The notes under the pieces were generated by a model. It ran no database searches, had not been told where the DNA came from, and was given only the letters and a program-made list of their open reading frames with translations. The translations under genes were made by a program, and so were the position numbers. Of a stretch of 64,000 nt of DNA, positions 26,406 to 36,631 are shown piece by piece (positions within the stretch are counted from its first letter, which is position 1; every line of letters begins with the position of its first letter). The stretch is from Candidatus Thiodiazotropha sp. (lineage in GTDB: Bacteria; Pseudomonadota; Gammaproteobacteria; Chromatiales; Chromatiaceae), in contig JAIVEQ010000007.1 of the NCBI GenBank assembly GCA_023838465.1, positions 29,150-93,149 on the forward strand, in the 5' to 3' direction.

Positions 26406-28958
26406 TCATTCCAACCCAACCTTACGACGATATTGCAACCACCCGATCAAGCTCAGCAGTATCAGAGGTGGAAATAGAAACCAGCGGCTGTCTGGCTGCT
26501 TTTGTTGGATATAGAAGCCGGTAATACGATGGGAAAAACCCGCGACAAGACCAGCCTCTTCAGCTGGACTTAAAAAGCCGATATCGATAATACGAAGAGT
26601 ATCGCCATCAGGCTCAGTAAGAAAGCCCAGGCTTTCAAGTTTGCCACCCTGAAAGTACTCTGGAATCGTCAACAGAACCTCTCGTGCTTGCATCAAACCC
26701 TCTTCACTCTCTACCTCCACCTGGAGCCGCACCTTTTCACCGGCAGGAATGGAATCCATGAATGCTTCTACCCCTTGTGCTGACTGCCAAAGCCGCTCAG
26801 GATAGAGCATCCCCTGCCAATAGTCGGGACGGAACAGGGAGAAGACGACAAGTAACAATACCCCGGTTTCCCATAAACGGTTTCGCACCAGGAGCCAACC
26901 CTGGGTGGCGGAAACAAACAGCAGCATGGCGAGTACGCCCTGTGTCACCACCAGTAAAAAGTCAAAAACCCCATCGATGCCGATCATCAACAATTCAGTA
27001 TTGAAAATGAACATAAAGGGAAGAATCGCGGTACGGATATCATAATAAAATGACTGCATGCCCGTATGAATCGGATCGCCCCCCGAGATACCGGCTGCAG
27101 CATAGGCGGCCAGCCCTACCGGGGGAGTATCATCAGCCAAAATACCGAAATAGAAAACAAACATATGCACGGCCACCAGAGGAACATCCAACCCATGTGC
27201 GGCTGAGAGCTGAACAATGACCGGCGCCATCAACGTCGAGACAACAATGTAGTTGGCAGTTGTGGGCAACCCCATCCCTAAAATCATACAAATCAGTGCT
27301 GTCAACAAAAGCATCAGCAGGATTGAGCCCAGCGAAAGGGTCTCGACTAACTCACCCAACACCTGTCCAATGCCTGTCAGGCTGACAGTGCCAACCACAA
27401 TGCCGGCAGTCGCTGTGGCGACACCAATTCCGATCATATTCCGTGCGCCACTCTCCAGACCCACTACCAGCGCATCAAAACCGTGTCGAAGCCCACGCAC
27501 GGCCGATCCACCTGAAAACAACCCTCGCAGTGCTTCCTGGGTCAGCTGAATGACTATCATCAGACAGATGGCATAGAATACTGAGGTAGCCGGCGAAAGA
27601 CGCAGTAGCATCAAACACCAAACCAACACCAGGATCGGCAATAGAAAGTGCAACCCACCTAACAGCGCCCTGCCGGCCGACAAGGTTTCAGGTGATACTT
27701 GCTCCTCTTTTCGCAAGCCACAACGTACCTCGCAATAGATCAGAACGCCGTACAACAGCAGAACCAATCCCCCATTGACGTAGAAGCCATAGCTACCAAA
27801 CAGGCTATTCAGCGTACCCACAATCCAGTAGGCAAGGAGAAAGAAACAACTCACCCCCGAGAGCGTCACTCCCCAGCGCAACAATCGCTGTCTGACATTT
27901 TCGATTCTGACACGCTTCTCAGCTTGCATACCTGCCTTGACTGCTTCCAAGTGGACCAGATACATAAGGCCGATATAACTCAATATCGCGGGTAGAAAGG
28001 CGTGTTTTATAACTTCCAGGTAAGAGATGTTGAGATATTCCACCATCAAAAAGGCAGCAGCACCCATCACCGGCGGCATGATCTGACCATTGGTCGAGGC
28101 CGCTACCTCAATGGCACCAGCCTTTTCCGAGGAAAACCCCACTTTTTTCATCAGCGGTATGGTAAAGGTACCCGTGGTGACCACATTGGCAATGGATGAG
28201 CCTGATACCATGCCAGTAAGCCCGGAGGCTAATACTGCTGCCTTTGCAGGTCCTCCTCTTCTATGCCCGACTAAGGCATAGGCAACACGGATAAAATAGT
28301 GACCGCCACCCGCCTGCTCCAAAAGGCTGCCAAATAGTACAAACAGAAATACAAAGCCCGCAGATACACCTACTGCCACACCAAACACACCTTCGGTAGA
28401 GAGCCATTGATGGGATGCAACACGTTCAAGGGAGGCACCTTTGTGGGCAAGCAGATCAGGTAACCAGGGTCCTGCAAAAGTGTAGCCAAGAAAACAGATG
28501 CCAATCACCATCAGTGGCCAGCCCAAGGCACGACGCGTTGCTTCAAGCAGCAATAACACACCGATAACAGCAACAGTGACATCCCATTCCGTCGGTGCAC
28601 CAGAGCGGTCTGACAATGACTCATAAAAGAGAAACAGATAGGCAGCACAAAAAGCTGCCGATAAACCAAGCATCCAATCAGAAAGAGGAATCGAATGGCT
28701 GATCATCTTACGGCGAGGAAAAGAGAGATAGGCGAGAAAGATGGCAAAGGTCAGGTGAACGGAACGGACCTCAGTATCATTAAACACCCCGATACCGATA
28801 CTGAAAGGTAAAGGTGAGGCAACCCAGAGCTGAAACACAGCCCATGCAAGGGCCGTCCCCAATAAAACCTTGCGGGCCCAACCGGCCGGACGCCTCCCAC
28901 CGAATTCAACGGCCTCAATCAATTCGAGCTGAAGCCCATTACTACTCTTTTGATTCAT
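26406..28958 (-). CDS. TRAP transporter fused permease (4TM-12TM) with DUF3394 tail
   Basis: An 850-residue fused DctQ-DctM permease of the TAXI type, using an ion gradient to import organic anions with the adjacent binding protein. The small DctQ-like part (residues about 1-120) is followed by the large subunit with VSGSSIANVVTTGTFTIPLMKK and GLPTTANYIVVSTLMAPVI, GILADDTPPVGLAAYAAAG, all typical of DctM. The C-terminal ~140 residues (GVEAFMDSIPAGEKVRLQVE to the end) correspond to the DUF3394 extension found on some TAXI permeases. Substrate unknown; glutamate or 2-oxoglutarate-like acids are possible. Confidence 0.92.
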   Translation of the reverse strand: MNQKSSNGLQLELIEAVEFGGRRPAGWARKVLLGTALAWAVFQLWVASPLPFSIGIGVFNDTEVRSVHLTFAIFLAYLSFPRRKMISHSIPLSDWMLGLSAAFCAAYLFLFYESLSDRSGAPTEWDVTVAVIGVLLLLEATRRALGWPLMVIGICFLGYTFAGPWLPDLLAHKGASLERVASHQWLSTEGVFGVAVGVSAGFVFLFVLFGSLLEQAGGGHYFIRVAYALVGHRRGGPAKAAVLASGLTGMVSGSSIANVVTTGTFTIPLMKKVGFSSEKAGAIEVAASTNGQIMPPVMGAAAFLMVEYLNISYLEVIKHAFLPAILSYIGLMYLVHLEAVKAGMQAEKRVRIENVRQRLLRWGVTLSGVSCFFLLAYWIVGTLNSLFGSYGFYVNGGLVLLLYGVLIYCEVRCGLRKEEQVSPETLSAGRALLGGLHFLLPILVLVWCLMLLRLSPATSVFYAICLMIVIQLTQEALRGLFSGGSAVRGLRHGFDALVVGLESGARNMIGIGVATATAGIVVGTVSLTGIGQVLGELVETLSLGSILLMLLLTALICMILGMGLPTTANYIVVSTLMAPVIVQLSAAHGLDVPLVAVHMFVFYFGILADDTPPVGLAAYAAAGISGGDPIHTGMQSFYYDIRTAILPFMFIFNTELLMIGIDGVFDFLLVVTQGVLAMLLFVSATQGWLLVRNRLWETGVLLLVVFSLFRPDYWQGMLYPERLWQSAQGVEAFMDSIPAGEKVRLQVEVESEEGLMQAREVLLTIPEYFQGGKLESLGFLTEPDGDTLRIIDIGFLSPAEEAGLVAGFSHRITGFYIQQKQPDSRWFLFPPLILLSLIGWLQYRRKVGLE

Positions 28959-29148
28959 CTAATATTTCTCAATGAACAGAGAACTCCCCGAATCAAAACC
29001 CAAAGCTGCATAGGGTGTGACCCTGCCGTACCATTTGTTGGTATAAAGATCCACACCTCATTGAAGCAACACACAACGATAGAAACTACTCTTCTGTTTA
29101 TCAGACTGACGTATGGTGCAGCAAGGCAGCGCCCTACAGCTTAAAGTG

Positions 29149-30102
29149 TTATAGCCATCCTTTCTCTTTGTAGTAACGCAACGCTCCCGCATGAAACGGT
29201 GCTGAACTCCCTTTCAGCATCTCCTCTGACTGCAGATGGGAAAATGCAGGATGGAGTTTCCTGAATAGTGCCAGATTTTCAAATACTGCCTTAACCATCT
29301 GGTAAACAACTTCCTCATCCACTGCCGCAGACGATACCAATGTCGCCTTAACGCCGAAGGTTGAGGTGGGGCTATCACTGCCACGATACATCCCTTCAGG
29401 AATCATTGCCGAGGCATAGTATGAATTTTCAGCAATTAACCGATCAACAACTTCACCAGCCACCGGCACCAAATGCGTATCACAAGCAGTCGCCGCCTCT
29501 TTGATCGAGGCATTAGGATGGCCTACCGTGTAGATCATGGCGTCAATCTTATTATCACACAGGGCTCTTGCCTGCTCTGTTGCCTTCAGCTCCGAGGCCA
29601 GTTTGAAATCATCTTTACGCCAGTTAAACTTTGTCATCAGTACTTCCATGGTGCCACGCTGTCCAGAACCAGGATTGCCGATATTTACCCGTTTTCCTTT
29701 TAGATCAGTGAACACTTTGATACCACTGTCATCTCTTGCCATCACGGTAAACGGCTCACTATGAATCGAAAACACAGCACGTAGAGATTTGTTTGGTCCC
29801 TGCTGACTGAACTTGGAACTTCCTTGATAGGCATGATATTGCCAGTCAGATTGAGCAACGCCAAAATCGAGTTCACCATTGGCAATAGTATTGAGATTAA
29901 AGATGGACCCTCCTGTCGACTCTACTGAACAGCGGATACCATGCTCTTTTCTTCCTTTATTCAGTAATCGACAAATGGCGCCACCCGTTGGGTAATAGAC
30001 ACCCGTCAGGCCACCTGTACCAATACTGATGAAACGCTGCTCTGCTGCGATACCGAGCAATGGCACAAACAGCAATAGAGACAAACCGATAAACTTGTTC
30101 AT
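29149..30102 (-). CDS. TAXI-family TRAP transporter solute-binding protein
   Basis: A 317-residue periplasmic protein with signal peptide MNKFIGLSLLLFVPLLGIAA. The TAXI features are RFISIGTGGLTGVYYPTGGAICRLLN, the STGGSIFNLNTIANGELDFGVAQSDWQYHAY region and LKGKRVNIGNPGSGQRGTMEVLM. It is upstream of the fused permease gene with a 190-base gap that contains nothing else, so both form one import system. The ligand cannot be read from sequence. Confidence 0.94.
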   Translation of the reverse strand: MNKFIGLSLLLFVPLLGIAAEQRFISIGTGGLTGVYYPTGGAICRLLNKGRKEHGIRCSVESTGGSIFNLNTIANGELDFGVAQSDWQYHAYQGSSKFSQQGPNKSLRAVFSIHSEPFTVMARDDSGIKVFTDLKGKRVNIGNPGSGQRGTMEVLMTKFNWRKDDFKLASELKATEQARALCDNKIDAMIYTVGHPNASIKEAATACDTHLVPVAGEVVDRLIAENSYYASAMIPEGMYRGSDSPTSTFGVKATLVSSAAVDEEVVYQMVKAVFENLALFRKLHPAFSHLQSEEMLKGSSAPFHAGALRYYKEKGWL

Positions 30103-30115
30103 AGCACCACCTTTT

Positions 30116-30901
30116 TTATGATTTCAGAAAAGCCAGCACAGCTTGCGCAAAGGGCGTTGGCTGTTCTGCATAGAGCCAATGACCTGCATTGTGCAGCAGT
30201 CGTTGTCGATAGTGAGGGAATAGTTGACCCATTTTTTTTTGATAGGCCCTGGTCACATAATCTGATCTCTCACCATGTATAAAGAGTACATCCCCTGCAA
30301 AGGCCTTTCCCTCTACCATGGGAAACCCCAACAAAGCGGGCATTGCAGCCTCCAATCCAGACAGGTTGAATCGCCATGACCAGCCACTCGGTTGCTTCAG
30401 TAGATTTTGCATCAGATATTGGCGTACTACCCGCTCTTTTACCCACTTGGAAAGTATCTGATCTGCGGCTTCACGGCTCTGTATTTGTTCCAGGGACAAT
30501 GCATTCAATCCCTGAAAGATAGATCTGAAGCGATTGTCATAGGTCACTGGAGCCGTGTCGGCCACGACTAACTTGTTAGTGCGCTCAGGATATTGCAGCG
30601 CCAACCACATGGCTGTCTTGCCTCCCATGCTGTGCCCAAGAAGATGGACACTATCTAAACCCAACTGGTCAAACAATCCCAGTAGATCCTCCCCCATTAG
30701 CGTGAAATCCATTAAATCATGATGTGGGGACCGTCCATGGTTACGCAAGTCAGGAGCCAGTATATGGAACTCATCCTGTAAGTGTTTGATGATACCCAGC
30801 CAATTATTGGATGAGCCAAAAAGCCCATGCAACAGACACAACTTGGGCATTTCACTATTACCAAATTCACGGTAGTAGAGGGGTTGCGCTGGATTGGTCA
30901 T
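30116..30901 (-). CDS. alpha/beta hydrolase (YbfF-like esterase)
   Basis: A 261-residue alpha/beta hydrolase. The oxyanion segment is LLHGLFGSSNNW, the nucleophile elbow is LGHSMGGKTAMW (Ser about 93), and the closing His is in LHNAGHWLYAEQP; APDLRNHGRSPH is typical of the YbfF group. It is a cytosolic esterase with unknown substrate. It sits 13 bases before the TAXI gene start and 15 bases after the methyltransferase gene, so it may be in one transcript with them. Confidence 0.88.
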   Translation of the reverse strand: MTNPAQPLYYREFGNSEMPKLCLLHGLFGSSNNWLGIIKHLQDEFHILAPDLRNHGRSPHHDLMDFTLMGEDLLGLFDQLGLDSVHLLGHSMGGKTAMWLALQYPERTNKLVVADTAPVTYDNRFRSIFQGLNALSLEQIQSREAADQILSKWVKERVVRQYLMQNLLKQPSGWSWRFNLSGLEAAMPALLGFPMVEGKAFAGDVLFIHGERSDYVTRAYQKKMGQLFPHYRQRLLHNAGHWLYAEQPTPFAQAVLAFLKS

Positions 30902-30916
30902 GTTTGGTGCAGTGTC

Positions 30917-32122
30917 CTATACCATGTCTTGTTCAGGATAAGGACGATACAAAAGTTCACTCTCAACCAGATCCTGGATACCTTGTAGGACCTGCTGTGG
31001 TTCGTAATCCTGCTCTGCCAACATGTCGACCATATTCTTTCCTGTAAAACCTAGCGAAAGTTGCTCTGCCTTCTGTAGTATATTCTGACAACAGGCATTA
31101 TGATTTAGATCAATGTGTCGTCGTCTCAAGGTACATGTCAAACCATTCACTTCATGCCTATTCAAATGTAATTGAGGATTAATGGCAAACTGACTCGATG
31201 CTACCTGGTTTGCTAATAATGGACTGCGCGGCATGCTTCCCTGTCGAGCGGCCAGCAGGGTAAGTTTAGGCCGGTAGGTAAGGCGTTCTATCAGTCGATA
31301 TCGACTGATTTCATCTAACATCTCTAGCTGGCATAACAGATCTTGATCGTCGATTATGCTCTGTAAAGACCAGTCATTCGGTTCCAACCATCGAATAAAG
31401 CACAAACCTGCCGAATTAAGTAGTTGCCATAGCGCGGTTAAGTCATAGCTGGTTTGATGAACATGTAGACAACGATCGGCAAACTCTATCTCGTCAACCC
31501 GGGAAGTGCCCTGCCAATAATTGCCCTTGAACAGTTGCTCTTCTGCCGCGTGGGCAAGTGCTCGCGCCACTGGCGATCGATCTTTACCGGACTTACTCCT
31601 GAGCTGAACAAGATCCAAAGCCTGCAGATAACGATCTAATGGTTGCCGGCCAAAGCTGCCATCCAGCATCAATGCAATAACGCCATCAGAGGCAAGCAGG
31701 GTTGTAAGATGCTGCAATCCCTGTAAGGGGTCACTCAAGTGGTGAAGCACTCCATACGATAGGATAATGTCATAACCACCACTAACGCCAGGCAGGGTAT
31801 GCTTGTCGAGAAGATCTGCCAATAAAAATTGCAGATTTTCCAGACCTAGTTCTTTACTTCGCTGAGTTGCTTCTTGAACAGCGATACGATTAATGTCGAT
31901 ACCGGTGAAATCGACTTCAGTCTGTTTACCCGCCATAGTCTGGAGGTTCAAACCACGCCCACAACCGGCCTCCAACAATTGTAAACGTGTCAATTTACTA
32001 CAAGTACGCTGCAGGTAACTGAGTAGTAAGGGCCCATGATAGCCATCACAATCCACCTGACCTTCTGGTGGATAGGGATAGGCCTCGTAAAATGCCCGTA
32101 CCTCTGTGGTGATCTTATCCAA
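30917..32122 (-). CDS. class I SAM-dependent methyltransferase
   Basis: A 401-residue protein. An N-terminal segment FYEAYPYPPEGQ precedes the Rossmann methyltransferase domain with motif I LLEAGCGRGLN and the catalytic-domain stretch DIILSYGVLHHLSDPLQGL. The C-terminal ~200 residues (after about 200) form an extra domain of the methyltransferase-regulatory type, with WQGTSRVDEIEFADRCLHVHQTSY. The target is not known. It starts 20 bases after the lpdA stop. Confidence 0.82.
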   Translation of the reverse strand: MDKITTEVRAFYEAYPYPPEGQVDCDGYHGPLLLSYLQRTCSKLTRLQLLEAGCGRGLNLQTMAGKQTEVDFTGIDINRIAVQEATQRSKELGLENLQFLLADLLDKHTLPGVSGGYDIILSYGVLHHLSDPLQGLQHLTTLLASDGVIALMLDGSFGRQPLDRYLQALDLVQLRSKSGKDRSPVARALAHAAEEQLFKGNYWQGTSRVDEIEFADRCLHVHQTSYDLTALWQLLNSAGLCFIRWLEPNDWSLQSIIDDQDLLCQLEMLDEISRYRLIERLTYRPKLTLLAARQGSMPRSPLLANQVASSQFAINPQLHLNRHEVNGLTCTLRRRHIDLNHNACCQNILQKAEQLSLGFTGKNMVDMLAEQDYEPQQVLQGIQDLVESELLYRPYPEQDMV

Positions 32123-32142
32123 GCCAGACCATCATAGAGTGT

Positions 32143-33870
32143 TTATTTTCTCTTCTTCGGTGGCAGTAGATCGGTAATACTGCCCTCGGCCATTTCGGCT
32201 GCAAAACAGATGGTCTCATTCAGGGTTGGATGAGGATGGATAGTCAGCCCAATATCCTCAGCATCTGCACCCATTTCCAGTGCCAAAACTGTCTCACCAA
32301 TCAACTCCCCAGCATTGGGTCCAACGATACCAGCTCCAAGAATGCGTTTTGTATCTGGATCGAAAAGTAACTTTGTCATACCTTCGTCTCGGCCGATTCC
32401 GAGTGCCCGTCCACTGGCAGCCCATGGAAACGCACCCTTCTCATAGGCTATACCCTGAGCCTTGGCATCGGTCTCTGTTAGACCCATCCAAGCCACTTCC
32501 GGATCCGTGTAGGCCACTGAGGGGATAGTCATTGGATCAAAACTGGCCGGTAATCCGGCAATGACTTCAGCAGCCACCTTTGCTTCATGGGTCGCCTTGT
32601 GTGCGAGCATGGGTTGTCCGACAACATCACCAATGGCATAGATATTCGGCACATTGGTACGCATATGCTGATCCACGGTAATGAAACCTCGCTCGTCGAC
32701 TGCCACACCGGCTGCCTCTGCATTGATTTTCTTACCATTGGGAGTACGCCCTACAGACACTAGCACGCGATCGTATATCTGTGGTTTATCCGGCGCCTGC
32801 TTGCCTTCAAAAGTCACTTTCAATCCACCCTTCAGGGCCTGGATATCAGTAACCTTGGTGCCCAGTATGATCTGTTGATATCGCTTGGAGATACGTTTTT
32901 GCAGTGGCCGAACCAGATCTGGGTCACAACCAGGGATCAAATTCTCCTGCAGTTCAACAACATCTATTTCGCTACCCATGGTGTTGTATACCGTGGCCAT
33001 TTCCAGTCCAATAATACCCCCTCCCACAACCAGCATGCGCTTTGGGACATCCTCAAGTGCTAAGGCCCCGGTGGAATCGATCAGACGTGGATCATCATTA
33101 GGAAAACCGGGAATCTGCACTGGACTTGAACCGCAGGCAATGATGGCATCCGTAAAGGCAATGGATAGGCTACCCTCAGTTGAATTAACAGCAATACGAT
33201 TGGGTGATTCAAAACGGGCGACACCGTGTACCAGTTCAATCTTGCGCTGCTTGGCCAATTGTTTCAAACCGCCAGTCAGACGCTTCACAATCTTATTTTT
33301 TCCCTCTCGCAATTTCCCTAGATCAATCTTAGGCTTACCGAAACTGATACCCATTTCGACCATTTCGGCCGCTTCATTGATTACATCTGCTGCATGCAAC
33401 AGTGCCTTGGAAGGGATACAACCAACATTCAGACAGACCCCGCCCAATGCATCATAACGCTCGATTAGGATGACACGCTTACCAAGATCCGCGGCCCTGA
33501 ATGCAGCTGTATAACCACCCGGTCCGGCACCCAACACAACCACATCCGCCTGCTTGTCTGCACTCCCTTTAACGGCTTCTGAGACTGGCGCCTTGGTGGG
33601 AGATGGCTTTTCAACCGCTGAGGCCGCTTTGGCCAATTCAAGCTTGAGTATCGGAGCACCCTTTGAGATCCTGTCGCCAACCTTGACTTGTAACGCCTTG
33701 ACAACCCCAGCATGGGGTGAAGGTATATCCATGGTGGCCTTGTCACTCTCCAATGTGATGATCGAATCCTCCGCTTCAACCATGTCTCCAGGAGCGACCA
33801 ATATCTCAATGATATCAACCTGCTCAAAATCTCCTATATCTGGAAGGGTAACCTCAACGATGCCACTCAT
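32143..33870 (-). CDS. lpdA: dihydrolipoyl dehydrogenase with N-terminal lipoyl domain (E3)
   Basis: The E3 subunit of pyruvate/2-oxoglutarate dehydrogenase, 575 residues. An N-terminal lipoyl domain (LESDKATMDIPSPHAG, lysine about 44) precedes the FAD-disulfide oxidoreductase: FAD-binding VVLGAGPGGYTAAFRAADLG, redox-active CLNVGC near 155, NAD-binding VVGGGIIGLEMATVY and active-site IHPHPTLNET. A lipoyl-fused E3 is common in proteobacteria. aceF and aceE lie upstream but are separated from it by a peroxidase and a c-di-GMP gene. Confidence 0.96.
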   Translation of the reverse strand: MSGIVEVTLPDIGDFEQVDIIEILVAPGDMVEAEDSIITLESDKATMDIPSPHAGVVKALQVKVGDRISKGAPILKLELAKAASAVEKPSPTKAPVSEAVKGSADKQADVVVLGAGPGGYTAAFRAADLGKRVILIERYDALGGVCLNVGCIPSKALLHAADVINEAAEMVEMGISFGKPKIDLGKLREGKNKIVKRLTGGLKQLAKQRKIELVHGVARFESPNRIAVNSTEGSLSIAFTDAIIACGSSPVQIPGFPNDDPRLIDSTGALALEDVPKRMLVVGGGIIGLEMATVYNTMGSEIDVVELQENLIPGCDPDLVRPLQKRISKRYQQIILGTKVTDIQALKGGLKVTFEGKQAPDKPQIYDRVLVSVGRTPNGKKINAEAAGVAVDERGFITVDQHMRTNVPNIYAIGDVVGQPMLAHKATHEAKVAAEVIAGLPASFDPMTIPSVAYTDPEVAWMGLTETDAKAQGIAYEKGAFPWAASGRALGIGRDEGMTKLLFDPDTKRILGAGIVGPNAGELIGETVLALEMGADAEDIGLTIHPHPTLNETICFAAEMAEGSITDLLPPKKRK

Positions 33871-34286
33871 GCATGCTCCTCAATCATTTGTTATTTCAGA
33901 TTGTTGTCCCAATGGCAGTCAAATGCCTGATCATTGACACTATTCTAACCCTTTATAGCATTTCTGCTTTATAGAGCGTAGGCGAACAATGCAAATTGAC
34001 CGTGGTAAGAGGCAGTTTGTGGTCGCCTGAAGATACTGACAACACATAACACAATGATTGCCAAGAAACGCAAAGCACACAAAGTATTCAGAGATATCAA
34101 TCTTTTAGCTTTGCATCCTTTACGTTCCATTTTGTGCATTGCAAATCTAAAGATCGATTAATGGAAGGACGTTTCTCTGGTGACACTACCGTTAGCTAGC
34201 AGTATAGAATAGCCCTCAACTGCAACACAGTTAGAACAATTTCCTAAATGTGTGATGAATGCCAGGCAACTATTAACCCTACAGGA
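33871..34286. other. gene-free intergenic region
   Basis: About 415 bases with no convincing gene. It includes decayed repeats of the CGCAAAGCACACAAAG / CTTTGCATCCTTTACG kind (around 34060-34130) that resemble scattered repeat remnants. It presumably holds the lpdA promoter and the end of the c-di-GMP gene. Confidence 0.4.
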
Positions 34287-35966
34287 TCAGGTAGTACCTG
34301 TCCCTTGAAAACCGCTGCTAAGCCAGCTTGTCATATTGGCGGCCGTCATGGGCTTGGCGTAGTAGAAACCCTGCAAATTGTAGCATCCGATACCCACAAG
34401 AAAATCAGCCTGTTCTTCAGTCTCTACTCCTTCGGCAATCAGCCCAAGATTCAAGCTGCCTGCCATCGCCACAATGGTCTTAACCAATGATGCATCATCG
34501 CTATTCGAAGGTAGATCCGCAACGAATGAACGATCAATTTTGAGTACGTCCACTGGAAACCGCTTCAAATAACTCAATGATGAATAACCTGTTCCAAAAT
34601 CATCCACAGAGAGATTAACACCAAGCGCTTTGAAGCTTGATAGCCATGTGATCGCCTCATCGGTATCTCGCATCAGCAGGCCTTCCGTCATCTCCAAGTT
34701 TAGTGCACCAGGAGAGAGTCTGTTGTCATCTAATACCTGCTTTAGATAGCTGGCTTCCAACCCAAGTTCACGCTGGCGGCTTGAGAGATTAACTGCCAGT
34801 TTCAAATCAGGATAACCACTTTTATGCCATTGGCTTAATTGCTCGCAAGCGCCCTTAATCACCCACTCACCTATCGGGCCAATCAAACCGCTATCTTCTG
34901 CGAGTGGTATAAAAATAGTAGGTGAAACAATTCCCCTGTGTGGGTGGTTCCAGCGTAATAGAGCCTCAACACTGATCACTCTATCAAGATAGGCATCCAT
35001 CACAGGTTGATAATAGATCTCCAACTCGCCGCGCTTAATCGCCAGCCTCAGGTCTAACTCAAGTTGCTGACGTTCCAGTGTCCGCTGTTGCATCGACGCA
35101 GTGAAGAATTGATAACTGTTTCTACCACGATCTTTAGCCTGATACATCGCCATATCAGCATTTCTTAACAGCGAATCGGCATTGGTTGCATCGTCTGGAA
35201 AGATGGTAATACCGACACTTGCACCGATGTAGATCTCACGTCCATACAGGGTAAATACCCGGGTTATTTTTTCGATCACCTTGGTTGCAACGTTAGCGAC
35301 TGCGTCCATGTCACTGACATCCTGCAGGAGGATAATGAACTCATCACCGCCGAATCGGGCCACTGTATCCGACTCTCGTACACATTCACCTATTCGAGAC
35401 GCTACCAGCTGCAGCAACTCGTCGCCCATCACATGGCCAAAAGTATCATTAACCATCTTGAATTGATCAAGATCGATAAACAGTATCGCAAGTTTCCATT
35501 TTTCTCGATGCGCGGACCCGATCGCCTGTACAAGCCGATCAGACAGCAAAGAGCGGTTTGGTAATCCGGTCAAGGCATCGTAGTTAGCCTGATAGCGGAT
35601 CTGCTCTTCATCCTGCTTATGCTTGGTAATATCTGAAAAGACTGCCACATACTCTTTAGCAACACCATCTTCACCTGGAATTGCAGCAATCGACAACCAT
35701 TCTGGAAAAACACTACCATCCTTGCGTCGATTCCAGATCTCACCGGTCCAATACTTCTTTTGTAACACGGAGTCCCACAATGCCTCATAGAACTCATTAT
35801 CGTGTCTCCCTGAGCTCAACATGTTTGGCGAATGCCCGATGACCTCCTCAGCTGGATAACCTGTAATGCGGCTAAACGCTGGATTCACGGTCTTGATCAT
35901 ATTATCTGCGTCAGTCACCATGATGCCTTCAGCCGTCGTTTCGAAGACCGTGGCGTTCATACGCAA
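34287..35966 (-). CDS. PAS-GGDEF-EAL c-di-GMP signalling protein, downstream part of a broken gene
   Basis: A 559-residue frame with a PAS domain (VFETTAEGIMVTDADNMIK to about 110), a GGDEF diguanylate cyclase domain (motif FGGDEFIILL) and an EAL phosphodiesterase domain (EALLRWNHP, DDFGTGYSSL and AEGVET). It should make and/or break cyclic di-GMP. The frame continues open upstream of this ATG into the end of another PAS domain (ISPLRDDRGQITHFIAVKEDVTAQKRAE), which shows the original protein was longer. The upstream portion (35993-36631) is in a different frame. It may still be made from the internal ATG as a soluble enzyme. Confidence 0.88.
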   Translation of the reverse strand: MRMNATVFETTAEGIMVTDADNMIKTVNPAFSRITGYPAEEVIGHSPNMLSSGRHDNEFYEALWDSVLQKKYWTGEIWNRRKDGSVFPEWLSIAAIPGEDGVAKEYVAVFSDITKHKQDEEQIRYQANYDALTGLPNRSLLSDRLVQAIGSAHREKWKLAILFIDLDQFKMVNDTFGHVMGDELLQLVASRIGECVRESDTVARFGGDEFIILLQDVSDMDAVANVATKVIEKITRVFTLYGREIYIGASVGITIFPDDATNADSLLRNADMAMYQAKDRGRNSYQFFTASMQQRTLERQQLELDLRLAIKRGELEIYYQPVMDAYLDRVISVEALLRWNHPHRGIVSPTIFIPLAEDSGLIGPIGEWVIKGACEQLSQWHKSGYPDLKLAVNLSSRQRELGLEASYLKQVLDDNRLSPGALNLEMTEGLLMRDTDEAITWLSSFKALGVNLSVDDFGTGYSSLSYLKRFPVDVLKIDRSFVADLPSNSDDASLVKTIVAMAGSLNLGLIAEGVETEEQADFLVGIGCYNLQGFYYAKPMTAANMTSWLSSGFQGTGTT

Positions 35967-35992
35967 TTGATCTTCAGCCCGCTTTTGTGCCG

Positions 35993-36631
35993 TTACATCC
36001 TCTTTGACCGCGATAAAATGGGTAATCTGTCCCCTGTCATCGCGCAGTGGGGAAATCGATGCTGACTTACTAAAGAAGAGGGGCTAATTTTTTTCAGCTG
36101 TTTAAGCGTATTGTTGATATCCTCCAGTAGAGAATCGGTATAAAAGAGATCATAGGTATAGAGGGAGTTAAGCAGCTCAAGGATAGCCTGGTAGGTATTG
36201 GGATCAACCGCCTTCAAATCTTGTGCTGCAATTGGAAGATAATGAATACCATTGCGTACAATCGCAGCCTGGAATTTTATCCTCTCAAGGATATCCAGCT
36301 TCTCATCCATTCCTTGCCAATAGGTTTCAATAAGATCGCCTAAAACCTTATCACTTACCTTCACTTTGTTATTGATCTTCTCTTTCAGTTCTCTTAGACG
36401 ATTACTGGTTTGTACCAGTGGATCGTACTGGACCAACAAAAATGTTGTGATCCTGAATACATCACGATCAAGACGTGCATCCATTTCCTTCAGTTCAAGT
36501 AGATTGTGTGATAACTCGGCATAATTCTGGGTTTCATCATCCCAGAACACAGTCAGTAGCAGAATAAACGCTATACCGAGTGAAAACAGCAGTAAGCTCC
36601 GCTTGGAACCAAAGGTCTTGAGCATCTTCAT
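35993..36631 (-). pseudogene. N-terminal fragment of the membrane sensor, out of frame with PAS-GGDEF-EAL
   Basis: A 212-residue frame with an N-terminal membrane helix (LLLFSLGIAFILLLTVF) and a helical sensor domain of DAHL-like build (NLLELKEMDARLDRDVFRITTFLLVQYDPL). After about residue 180 the sequence becomes unrelated because the frame is wrong: the other frame there encodes the last part of a PAS domain. The expected second membrane helix and most of PAS1 are missing. The simplest explanation is an internal deletion plus frameshift near 36070. Its start overlaps the peroxidase stop by 4 bases, so the intact gene was coupled to the peroxidase. A sequencing error at the T7 run near 36089 cannot alone explain the missing helix. 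Confidence 0.75.
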
